Assembly: GCA_900556555.1 (NCBI GenBank)
Contig: USPF01000022.1
Location: 1 to 34,637, forward strand
Source: an uncultured Blautia sp.
GTDB taxonomy: Bacteria; Bacillota; Clostridia; Lachnospirales; Lachnospiraceae
Direction: 5' to 3'
Length of the DNA: 34,637 bases
This document shows, piece by piece, positions 1-7,210 of this stretch. The translations under genes and the position numbers were made by a program. The notes beneath the pieces were generated by a model that did no database searches, was not told the origin of the DNA, and saw only the letters and a program-made list of their open reading frames with translations. Within the stretch, counting starts at the first letter, position 1. Each line of letters begins with the position of its first letter.

Positions 1-834
1 CTTCTCAAATACAAGCGTATTCTGCTTCGGAGGTTCCGGCTCTGAAGATTTGATTGCCAGAGAATATTCAATTACCTGTTTTCCTTCAGAAGTTAACTGT
101 ACATAATACGTAGTCTCTGGTTGCAATTTATCTGTACTGAACGTACTGGGTTTTCCTGAAGAATATGCGGCTTCCCAATCACCAATAAAAGTGATTGGTT
201 CTCCATATTCATCATATACGCATCCCTCTAGCCCCTCACTGTTCACTGTTTTATTGCTCAAAGTCAGGTAATAAGTAGTTCCCTGAACTTCTCCTGTTGT
301 AAAAGAGAACCAGTCATACATACCAGGATTATGACTGCCTGATACTTTCGTTCCCATAGGGAGCATTGCAGCATTGTTCTGATTAGTTCCCGGCACCAGC
401 ACACCATTCTCTGCAAGTACCGGTCCTCTTGCCTCCGTAAAGTTCCCAGCCGTCTTATATGCCGTGCTTTCACTGCCCGGATCTTTTACAATAATGGAAT
501 AATCAATCGTCTGTTCGCCTTCTGCTGACAGACAGATATAATACGTTGTATTCGGTTTCAGGTTATTGCTGGTAAAGGTACTGGGTACTCCTCCCCATCC
601 TGCCTCATCCCAATCACCAATAAAACTAAGCGTTTCTCCAAACTCGTCATATATTTTTCCCTCTAGCCATTCACTGCCTACAGTTTCATTTACCAGCGTA
701 ACCTTATAAGTAGCTCCTTCTTTCTCTCCTGTGGTAAATGCAAACCAACTGTAGCTTCCTGGGTGATACGTTCCGAATGCTTCCGTTCCCAGCGGTAAAA
801 GGATGGCATTCTCCTGATTGGTTCCCGGCACCAG
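1..834 (-). repeat. Tandem 435-bp coding repeat
   Basis: The 14-base string gttcccggcaccag occurs at 386-399 and again at 821-834, exactly 435 bases (145 codons) apart, and ccaatcaccaataaaa recurs with the same offset. The two units (400-834 and 1-399, the latter cut by the window edge) encode two near-identical domains of the lipoprotein. The exact period keeps the reading frame, so copy number could change without breaking the gene. Confidence 0.8.
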
Positions 835-1428
835 TTCTTTTCCCTGCTCTGCCTCTCTCTGACCAGACTCTTCTTCCGTAACCACTGAAACAGTTCCTGA
901 ACCGCTCATATTCTCTACCAGTAAGGTATAATCCAAAGTTTCTGCGCTTCTGGGATTCAGTCGGATATAATATGAAGTATTTTCCTCCAACTGCAAACCT
1001 GTCATGGAAGAACTTTGTCCATCTCCAGCCACATTCGTATATTTCAGTTCTGTATCTTCTCCATCAAACAAAGATGCCTGAAGCTCGCCACCATTTGAAG
1101 TTTGATTGGTAACGCTAATTTGATACGTTCCTCCGTTCTGTGTTGTCCACTTGTACCAGACTTCCTCTTCACTTTGAACAGTACCGGATTCTTCTGTTCC
1201 CTCCGAAATCACTGCTGCATTCTCTTTACTACTTCCCAACTCTATTTTTTCTGCCTTCTCTTCTTTCTTCTTACCACTATCCGATTTTTTCCCTGATGCT
1301 GAATCTGGCTCCTTTTCTAATGTCTCTAATCCTTCTTGGTCTGGCAGTTTTCCTGCATCCTTCCCACAAGCGGAACATGTCAGCACTGCGGTCAACCCCA
1401 AGACCAGCACCCATCTCGTTTTTCTCAT
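1..1428 (-). CDS. Repeat-containing surface lipoprotein (C-terminus beyond window)
   Basis: The reading frame is open for 476 codons from an ATG preceded by AGGAGG and runs off the left edge, so the protein is incomplete. The N-terminus is a short basic stretch, a hydrophobic segment and a CSACG sequence, so Cys21 is the likely lipidated residue. A Lys/Glu/Ser-rich linker (about 22-65) follows. Then come three beta-sandwich-like units (about 66-170, 199-310 and 344-455), each with a W(Y/F)xF/W core, a SLFD/IYDEFG/VYDEYG strand and a TTYYI-type strand before a Tyr-Ser-Leu ending. This resembles bacterial pre-peptidase C-terminal (PPC) domains. Units two and three are near copies; the first is divergent. 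Function is unknown; it probably sits on the outer face of the membrane. It lies 58 bases after the membrane-linked sigma factor gene and may be a target or partner of it. Confidence 0.75.
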   Translation of the reverse strand, partial: MRKTRWVLVLGLTAVLTCSACGKDAGKLPDQEGLETLEKEPDSASGKKSDSGKKKEEKAEKIELGSSKENAAVISEGTEESGTVQSEEEVWYKWTTQNGGTYQISVTNQTSNGGELQASLFDGEDTELKYTNVAGDGQSSSMTGLQLEENTSYYIRLNPRSAETLDYTLLVENMSGSGTVSVVTEEESGQREAEQGKELVPGTNQENAILLPLGTEAFGTYHPGSYSWFAFTTGEKEGATYKVTLVNETVGSEWLEGKIYDEFGETLSFIGDWDEAGWGGVPSTFTSNNLKPNTTYYICLSAEGEQTIDYSIIVKDPGSESTAYKTAGNFTEARGPVLAENGVLVPGTNQNNAAMLPMGTKVSGSHNPGMYDWFSFTTGEVQGTTYYLTLSNKTVNSEGLEGCVYDEYGEPITFIGDWEAAYSSGKPSTFSTDKLQPETTYYVQLTSEGKQVIEYSLAIKSSEPEPPKQNTLVFEK

Positions 1429-1461
1429 TTAAATTCCTCCTAGTTTTATTCTCTTACCTTT

Positions 1462-1490
1462 AAAGTATCTTGTTTTATTTCTAATGTCAA
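1462..1490 (-). promoter_or_regulatory. Possible promoter of the repeat lipoprotein
   Basis: On the minus strand TTGACA (1485-1490) is followed after 17 bases by TACTTT (1462-1467), a perfect -35 box with a weak -10 box. It overlaps the stop codon of the sigma-factor gene and lies just ahead of the lipoprotein start. The poor -10 means the lipoprotein may instead depend on read-through or on an activator. Confidence 0.4.
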
Positions 1491-3595
1491 GAAAGTATAT
1501 CGAGTCCACTTAAATCTGAAATACTTTTCCACTCAATAACCGTAGAATCATTACAAAACGCCTCATAGTCTGCATCTCCAAGGCGATATTCTTTCTCTGT
1601 ACCACCCTCAGTAAGTATCCCATTTTCCACACTAATCCGATAGATGGAAATGTCGCCTGTTCCCCGTGATATCGACTGCACACAGAATCCATATCCCTCC
1701 GGTGGCTGAATCGCATCAATAATCACCGTCACCTCTCCTGGAATCATCTTGAGACTACAGCCTTCTTCTTCCTGCTGACAACTATACACACGAATGTTAT
1801 TACACAAAAAAGGTCCTCCGTTATTTCCTTCTCCTACAACCAGATCCTGCACGCCGTCACCATCCATATCACAAAGAAAATAGCTATATTCTCCTGTCAG
1901 CGTTCCGACCTCCGAGGTAAATTTATATCCTTCTTCTCCATTCTGAACGGACTGTAAAACTTTTGCATAAACATCACGCATGGAAGATGTATTTCCTTCA
2001 GTCTTCTCCTGCATTTCTTTCTGTTCCCCTGCTATTTCTTCTTCAATCCTTACGATTCGGTATTTTCCATCTTCGCCAGGATGAAGCGTAGCTTTTTTAT
2101 TTTTCTGATACTCCTCCCTCCTGTCAAAATTCTTGTAATAATAAGTATAAAAAATCCTTATTTCATTTTCCTCATACTCTGACGATGTAATCTGGACACT
2201 GGCAGTATGCCCCATGGTAGACGGAATAAATACCACCTTGTCGCCCTGTACATAAGCCCCGTTTGGTGCTCCCTTTGTGTTTTCCTCGGACATCTGATAT
2301 GTAGTAAATGATGAAAGCATCCGATTGACATCTTCCAGAGAATACATATATTCCCACTGGCTGTTCGTTCCATAATATTCTATCAATCCAGACTCATTAC
2401 TTCCTCCCTCGCAGAGCAGATTGATAATTTGTACATATTCTTTTTCTGAAAATCCCTTTTCTGGAATTTCCTGAGGTCCATAAGCAAGAATATGTTCCAT
2501 TTCTTCCCGTGTGACGCCATTTCCAATCAATGCCTGATACTCTTCTTCCGTCAACTCTCGAACTTCCGGCTCTGATTCAGGAGGTATTTCCTGCGAAATC
2601 TCTGGAATGCTCTCTTTGTCAGCTTCCGGATTGGCAGGAGTCTCTTCCATCACTTCTTCTATCCGCCCTGCCTCCTGTTCTGCCGCATTCTTCTCCTGAT
2701 ATGCATGGAATACTCCCACACAAATAGCTGCACACACAACCGTAAGAGAAACGGCAGTCACCGTAAACTTTCCTACCGCAGTATGAAGAAATGCTTTTTT
2801 TACTGTGCTTCCGGCTGCCTTATCTACCGTATCTGCAACTTTCCTTCCACCAACAGAATTTCCCTTTTGTCTCTGAGTCTTGGACTGAGAAAACAATTCA
2901 GAAAGCAATTTTGTCTCCAACTGTCCCTGTCCTAATTCCAGCAATCCTTCTGCTGCCAGATATTCTGCATCTGTACGAAGAAGATACAAAAGCAACGGCA
3001 ATGGTGCCAGACCGTAGAGCTTGTATCCCTTCTTCTGCAACTCTTCCGCCCGCTTCTTAATATTCTTTCTTCCATAGTTCAATCGGGATTTTACCGTATT
3101 CTCTGAACAATTCAGAGCTATAGCAATCTCACGAATGGGAATCCCTTCAATCTCATACATCAAAATACAAACTCTCTGCTCTTCAGACAGTGCATCGATG
3201 ATTTCATGCACAAGCTCCTGGGTTTCTCTTCTTGTATAGGACAATTCCGGCTGATAGTCTGGACTCTCGTCTTCCTGTTCGTATAAAAAAGAAACATCTT
3301 CTTCCTCCTCTGTTATCTCTGAAAACAAAAGGGGATTCTTTTTTTGCAACATATTCTTTGCTGTGTTTCCAACAATCTTACCAAGCCACCCTGCAAATGC
3401 TTCTGGCTGCTCTAGCGTGTCCAATCTTGAAAATGCTTTCATATATGCTTCCTGCAATACATCCTGTGCCGCATCTTCGTTCTTCATATATTGGAGGGCT
3501 AAATAGTATTTACTTTTATAAGTTGTTTCATATAAGAAACAATATCCTTCCTCTCTGCCTTGTTTCGCTAACGCAACAGCTTCACGATAATCCAT
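1487..3595 (-). CDS. ECF sigma factor fused to a membrane helix and outside domain
   Basis: The N-terminal ~190 residues are an ECF (sigma-70 family) sigma factor. Region 2 contains NEDAAQDVLQEAYMKAF, and region 4 a helix-turn-helix with IPIREIAIALNCSENTVKSR. A ~75-residue linker leads to one membrane helix (about 277-299), then a Glu/Pro-rich stalk and an extracytoplasmic domain to residue 702. The outside part has a DMDGDGVQDLVVG segment (about 576-588) like the calcium loops of FG-GAP/VCBS repeats. Ordinary ECF factors are under 200 residues, so this is a sigma-sensor fusion with no separate anti-sigma factor. I chose the ATG at 3595 because GGAAGAGG lies 8 bases upstream; a GTG at 3619 has no good ribosome site. 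It follows the PrsW-like protease and the zinc-ribbon protein on the same strand. The sigma and membrane calls are firm; release by proteolysis is inference. Confidence 0.88.
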   Translation of the reverse strand: MDYREAVALAKQGREEGYCFLYETTYKSKYYLALQYMKNEDAAQDVLQEAYMKAFSRLDTLEQPEAFAGWLGKIVGNTAKNMLQKKNPLLFSEITEEEEDVSFLYEQEDESPDYQPELSYTRRETQELVHEIIDALSEEQRVCILMYEIEGIPIREIAIALNCSENTVKSRLNYGRKNIKKRAEELQKKGYKLYGLAPLPLLLYLLRTDAEYLAAEGLLELGQGQLETKLLSELFSQSKTQRQKGNSVGGRKVADTVDKAAGSTVKKAFLHTAVGKFTVTAVSLTVVCAAICVGVFHAYQEKNAAEQEAGRIEEVMEETPANPEADKESIPEISQEIPPESEPEVRELTEEEYQALIGNGVTREEMEHILAYGPQEIPEKGFSEKEYVQIINLLCEGGSNESGLIEYYGTNSQWEYMYSLEDVNRMLSSFTTYQMSEENTKGAPNGAYVQGDKVVFIPSTMGHTASVQITSSEYEENEIRIFYTYYYKNFDRREEYQKNKKATLHPGEDGKYRIVRIEEEIAGEQKEMQEKTEGNTSSMRDVYAKVLQSVQNGEEGYKFTSEVGTLTGEYSYFLCDMDGDGVQDLVVGEGNNGGPFLCNNIRVYSCQQEEEGCSLKMIPGEVTVIIDAIQPPEGYGFCVQSISRGTGDISIYRISVENGILTEGGTEKEYRLGDADYEAFCNDSTVIEWKSISDLSGLDILS

Positions 3596-3737
3596 GTTTT
3601 TCACCTCTTCCTTCTCCACCTTGCTTTTTTCTCACTGATTTATAAATTTCCATTTTTACTTTTTCATCCTCCTGATATGCTTTCATATCTTTACAAAATA
3701 ATTGAATAAACCATTGAATTACATTTCCGTTCTTCAT
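3582..3737 (-). CDS. Possible 51-residue leader ORF overlapping the sigma gene
   Basis: A frame of 51 codons opens at ATG 3737 and closes with TGA 13 bases inside the sigma-factor gene, so the sigma gene's GGAAGAGG ribosome site lies in its 3' end. The product is Trp/Phe-rich at the N-terminus (VIQWFIQLF) and Lys/Glu-rich after. The ATG is only about 7 bases past the expected start of the 3751-3780 promoter, so it has no room for a ribosome site from that transcript, though read-through from the upstream genes would supply one. It could couple translation or be chance. Confidence 0.25.
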   Translation of the reverse strand: MKNGNVIQWFIQLFCKDMKAYQEDEKVKMEIYKSVRKKQGGEGRGEKHGLS

Positions 3738-3750
3738 CTGTCTCATCTCT

Positions 3751-3780
3751 CTTATACTACTAAGACTGCTCCCATGTCAA
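3751..3780 (-). promoter_or_regulatory. Sigma-A promoter ahead of the membrane-linked sigma gene
   Basis: TTGACA (3775-3780) and TATAAG (3751-3756) are separated by 18 bases on the minus strand, a near-consensus housekeeping promoter. It lies in the 210-base gap after the zinc-ribbon gene, where no terminator is visible, so the sigma gene may have both its own promoter and read-through. A GATATG/CATATC hairpin followed by AGGAGG lies in the leader. Confidence 0.6.
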
Positions 3781-3841
3781 TATTTAGTACAATTAAACTG
3801 AGATTTTTCCCGTCTTAACTTATGCTATTATTTCAAAATTT

Positions 3842-4630
3842 TCAACCCAGGCCGAGACAAGCATAAATAAGTGCATTCAGATCTAACACAGGTACCCATT
3901 CTCCATTTTCTTTTACAATATTGATTGCAAAATCCTTCACAATCCAACAGGAACTAGCCCCCGCCTCATAATAATCATCTGACGACTGTGTCAGCATTTC
4001 AGCAGCCAGCTGTGATTTATCTGAAACCAGGTCCCGGGCACCCTGCACCACAGTACCAATAAGCCCTTTGTCATACCTTGCTTTGAACAGTTCCACTGCC
4101 CGGGCTGCCACACGACCATTATCCAGATTCGCTATTCGCACATGTGCTTGATAATGACCGAACTCTACCCTTTCCACATCTATCACTTCATACTCCAGAT
4201 GGCGTATCATGGCATGATAGATATCTAGCACATCTTCTCCACTCACAAACTGGAGAAAAAAATTGGATATTGTTTCATTTCCTACAATCTGAGGTACGAC
4301 CTGTACTAAAATCTGCTCTGCCGTCTGAACATCCATGCCGTTTTGAACCTGTGCAAATTTCCCCTCTATTGTAGCTGTGATTGCCTTTTCCATCACCTTC
4401 TGATATCCAAAATACCCCACTACTAAACTGACACTCAACACAAGTGCTATCCAGAATCTTTTCTTTGACCTCGCCCGTGGTTTCCGGACTTTTTCCCTTC
4501 CAGACAGCTGTGGCTTTGCTTCCATCTGACCGTCATCCCGTTTTGAACTATCTGCTCCAAATTGTTGTCCGCAGTAAGGACAAAATTCTGCCTCAACTTT
4601 TATTTCTTTTCCGCAATTTCCACAAAACAT
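3842..4630 (-). CDS. Zinc-ribbon single-pass membrane protein
   Basis: The protein of 262 residues starts with a zinc ribbon (MFCGNCGKEI; Cys3, Cys6, Cys17, Cys20), followed by a basic Ser/Lys/Arg linker and one membrane helix at about 60-80. A ~180-residue domain follows, predicted outside the cell, that I cannot assign; it resembles DUF-type extracytoplasmic domains often joined to zinc ribbons in Firmicutes. I chose ATG 4630 because AGGAGG stands 9 bases ahead and because translation from there begins exactly at the ribbon; an upstream in-frame start at 4675 lies within the previous gene. The ribosome site overlaps the last codons of the protease gene, so the two are probably translationally coupled. 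Its ribbon resembles that of the protease. Confidence 0.8.
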   Translation of the reverse strand: MFCGNCGKEIKVEAEFCPYCGQQFGADSSKRDDGQMEAKPQLSGREKVRKPRARSKKRFWIALVLSVSLVVGYFGYQKVMEKAITATIEGKFAQVQNGMDVQTAEQILVQVVPQIVGNETISNFFLQFVSGEDVLDIYHAMIRHLEYEVIDVERVEFGHYQAHVRIANLDNGRVAARAVELFKARYDKGLIGTVVQGARDLVSDKSQLAAEMLTQSSDDYYEAGASSCWIVKDFAINIVKENGEWVPVLDLNALIYACLGLG

Positions 4631-4634
4631 ATAT

Positions 4635-5807
4635 CTATTCCTCCTGTACGTTCTTTTTTCTCTTGCTGACCTCATGTAGACCCTTGGTAATAAGCGTTAA
4701 CAAAACAATCCAAATGACAACTATACAAAAAATAAATTTGCAATAACGCATCCGAACATTCTGCTCGAATAAAGGTGAATCCCAAAAAGCATGAAGTACA
4801 ATGGGTACCCAGACAATCTTTAAAAATGTCGACTTTGCCAAAGTCTCCCAGCCAAATTCTGCTCCTTTCATTGCAAGAATGATTGCGAACCCTTCCACTG
4901 CAGCCCAAGCAATATGACCTCCCGGAGAGAGAAAACCACGCAATTTTACAATATCAAGCATCTTTATATAGAAAAAATCTAACAGATAATTCAAATCTCC
5001 TGTTGTTTGAAGTGCATTCAACACACCCTCGTTAATCCCAAAATACAATGCATATCCCACTGACTCAAAAACTGCAAAACCTGCACCTACCGCTCCACCA
5101 TACAAGATTCCATTGAGCAAATACAATTTTCCTTTATGTTTACTGATAAAATACGCACAAATCCCTATCTTACCGATTTCCTCCACAATTCCAACTACAA
5201 CCGCTCCTGATATATTAGAAATATCTGAATTTGGTGCAATTCCGAAAAGCATTAGCGTAAAAAACAAAGACGCAACCCCTCCTACAAAAAACACTTTAAA
5301 CGTCTTAATCATACTAACATTTCTTGGTACGTTCGTCTCAAAGAAAAACACTAGAATTGTTATGGGCGCAATCAAGGTTCCAATGTACGGTATATTCATA
5401 AGTGCATAGGGATTCCCCATATTCTTCCACATCAGTGTAAGGGCAAAGTAAACTATCATCAGTAAAACAAACACCCTGCTATATAACCATGGTTTTGGCC
5501 ATTCGGTTAAAATCTCTGATTCCGCAGGCGTGGTTTTGCTTGTCCCACAAATAAACAATTCTTCGGCCTCTTCCGCCGTATGATGTTTCAGCACTCCCGA
5601 AACCATATCCCTCAGATGAAGATCCAGTTTCCCTTCCCAGCCTACAAACTCATTCAGTTTAGAAGTAACTCCTCTGCTTCTTCGATTTTGCTCACCTCCG
5701 GTTTGCCAGCTCCTGTTATCCCCGGCAAAGCTCAGCCGTTCCCCACACTTGTGACAAAATTTTTGAGAGTCATCTGTAATTTCTGTTCCACATTTTTGAC
5801 AAAACAT
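4635..5807 (-). CDS. Zinc-ribbon PrsW-type intramembrane metalloprotease
   Basis: A 390-residue multi-pass membrane protein of the PrsW family (PF13367). All four family motifs are present: EEIGK (Glu209-Glu210), FE (247-248), a His in GGHIAW (His298), and HAFWD (His339, Asp343). An N-terminal zinc ribbon (Cys3, Cys6, Cys18, Cys21) and a ~75-residue cytoplasmic linker precede the first helix near 110. In Bacillus and Clostridioides PrsW makes the first cut in an anti-sigma factor, freeing an ECF sigma factor. Here no separate anti-sigma is encoded; the nearby sigma factor is itself tethered to the membrane. GAGGAGG precedes the ATG. The family is certain; the substrate is inferred from gene order. 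The ribbon fusion is seen in some clostridial PrsW relatives, and its ligand is unknown. Confidence 0.9.
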   Translation of the reverse strand: MFCQKCGTEITDDSQKFCHKCGERLSFAGDNRSWQTGGEQNRRSRGVTSKLNEFVGWEGKLDLHLRDMVSGVLKHHTAEEAEELFICGTSKTTPAESEILTEWPKPWLYSRVFVLLMIVYFALTLMWKNMGNPYALMNIPYIGTLIAPITILVFFFETNVPRNVSMIKTFKVFFVGGVASLFFTLMLFGIAPNSDISNISGAVVVGIVEEIGKIGICAYFISKHKGKLYLLNGILYGGAVGAGFAVFESVGYALYFGINEGVLNALQTTGDLNYLLDFFYIKMLDIVKLRGFLSPGGHIAWAAVEGFAIILAMKGAEFGWETLAKSTFLKIVWVPIVLHAFWDSPLFEQNVRMRYCKFIFCIVVIWIVLLTLITKGLHEVSKRKKNVQEE

Positions 5808-5890
5808 CTTTTATCCTCCTCTTGTAATTTTATTCATTTTCGCACCCATTCACAATCTGTTTAGCAACTATCTTCTTGGGTTCTATAACT

Positions 5891-5916
5891 TAGACAACTC
5901 TCGTTCTAAAAAAGTT
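5891..5916 (-). promoter_or_regulatory. Candidate ECF-type promoter before the PrsW-like gene
   Basis: The minus strand reads AAAAC-TTTTTT, then 17 bases after AAC, TGTCTA (5891-5896). This approaches the Firmicute ECF pattern (TGAAAC-TTTT, 16-17 bases, CGTCTA). An overlapping TTTAGA-17-TATAGA reading as a weak sigma-A promoter is an alternative. If ECF-type, the locus could activate itself. The rest of 5808-5984 is AT-rich with no gene. Confidence 0.35.
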
Positions 5917-5984
5917 TTATTTTTTCAAAAATTTTTTTTAATTTTTTTGTCCAAAATATATAACATATTCATCTTTTCAATCAC

Positions 5985-6027
5985 AAAAAATTTGACGGCC
6001 ACACAGCCCTAATACTGTATGACCGCC
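5985..6027 (-). terminator. Rho-independent terminator of the PBP/MBL operon
   Basis: On the minus strand a 13-pair stem (GGCGGTCATACAG with CTGTGTGGCCGTC, including a few G-T pairs) closes an 8-base loop and is followed by AAATTTTTT. It lies directly after the metallo-beta-lactamase gene. Confidence 0.85.
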
Positions 6028-6037
6028 ATCTCATGTT

Positions 6038-7189
6038 TTAAGGTTTACAATTTCCACAAGCCGTATAGCCATTATCCAAAAGTTCCTGCTTATCCCCTTT
6101 ATAATATTCTTTATTGTCCTCATCCATGGTTTTCACAGAAGCACATTCTGGCAAATGAATTTTCTTTGTATGTGCATTTAACACATAATCGCAGTCCTCT
6201 GGCCCTGCATTTTCCATGTTTCCGGCTGCTTCCTCCTGCTGGGAGTCACTGCCTCTGGTTCCCGGTGTATAATCATTACACGGCTCCTGGGCAAAGGTAA
6301 TGTCTGTTCCATTGCTGCTTATGTCTATGGTTCCTTGTTTGTCTGTACGGAACAATGGAATCTGTTCTTTCTCTAAAAGCTCCACCGTATCCTGTCTTGG
6401 ATGCCCATAACGGTTATCTGCTCCGCAGCTTATGACCGCATAGTCCGGATTTACTGCATGAAGGAAATCATCGCTCACATGGGAACCGTGATGATTCATC
6501 AGCATTATATCCGCCTGAATATCCGTTCCCCCATTTAAAATTTCCTTCTCACTCTCCAGTCCGATATCCCCTCCAATGAAAAATTCATTCTCTCCATTCT
6601 TCAAAACGATTCCTACCGAATCCTGATTTTCATCCTCATGACCATAAGCTGCAGGCGAAATAATCCGAAACGTTGCTGTTCCAAAAGTAAATTCGTCTCC
6701 TACCTTTGGATGAACGGCCTGATACTGTTTCTCTTCCACCACCTCTACATAAGACTGATAAATGGAAGAATCTGTCTCATAATCTGGTGTAATCAATTGT
6801 TTCACCGGAAATTTATGCAATGCACCGATGGCTCCTGCCAGGTGATCCTCATCAAAATGAGAAATCAGCAAATAATCTAGTTCTTTGACTCCCTGCTTTT
6901 CCAGATAGCTTACTACAAAGGAAGATGCCTTTCTGGCACCGCCATCTATGAGCATATAACGCCCCTGGGATTCCACCAGCACCGCATTTCCCTGTCCCAC
7001 ATCTAGATAATGTAGATTCAAGCTTCCCGAAGCCTGCTCCTGTTTCTCCTGTGATTCCTGCCCGGATGCCTGAGCAGTGACACTATTCACATCTTTTGGA
7101 TTGCATCCTGCCAGGCACAGCAGCAATACCAGGAAGCCTGCTGCCAGGCTCATTTTGTATCTCTTATTTCTTTGAAATCTTTGTCTCAT
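6038..7189 (-). CDS. ComEC/Rec2-like metallo-beta-lactamase lipoprotein
   Basis: A lipoprotein signal ends at LAGC (Cys29). Residues ~57-300 form a metallo-beta-lactamase fold like the hydrolase part of ComEC: DVGQGNA, the metal motif HFDEDH (111-116), GGD, NHHGSH and a late GHP. The last ~50 residues (YVLNAHTKKIH onward) match the small Cys-containing tail (PEC, then ACGNC) found in many Firmicute surface nucleases and hydrolases, similar to Ada-type metal sites. It is probably an anchored extracellular phosphodiesterase or nuclease; the substrate is unknown. It starts 21 bases after the PBP gene, with AAGGGGA ahead of the ATG, and a strong terminator follows, so the two genes form one unit. 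Confidence 0.85.
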   Translation of the reverse strand: MRQRFQRNKRYKMSLAAGFLVLLLCLAGCNPKDVNSVTAQASGQESQEKQEQASGSLNLHYLDVGQGNAVLVESQGRYMLIDGGARKASSFVVSYLEKQGVKELDYLLISHFDEDHLAGAIGALHKFPVKQLITPDYETDSSIYQSYVEVVEEKQYQAVHPKVGDEFTFGTATFRIISPAAYGHEDENQDSVGIVLKNGENEFFIGGDIGLESEKEILNGGTDIQADIMLMNHHGSHVSDDFLHAVNPDYAVISCGADNRYGHPRQDTVELLEKEQIPLFRTDKQGTIDISSNGTDITFAQEPCNDYTPGTRGSDSQQEEAAGNMENAGPEDCDYVLNAHTKKIHLPECASVKTMDEDNKEYYKGDKQELLDNGYTACGNCKP

Positions 7190-7210
7190 GGTCTTCCCCT
7201 TTGTTGTCTT

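Noticed and set aside
3232..3645. Plus-strand 137-codon frame
   Set aside because: It lies opposite the sigma-factor gene, lacks a ribosome site and shows no domain; a shadow of the coding strand.
5925..5950. Long A/T run as a phase-variable tract or origin
   Set aside because: The runs are interrupted and lie between genes after a promoter; no coding or repeat-box context supports either reading.
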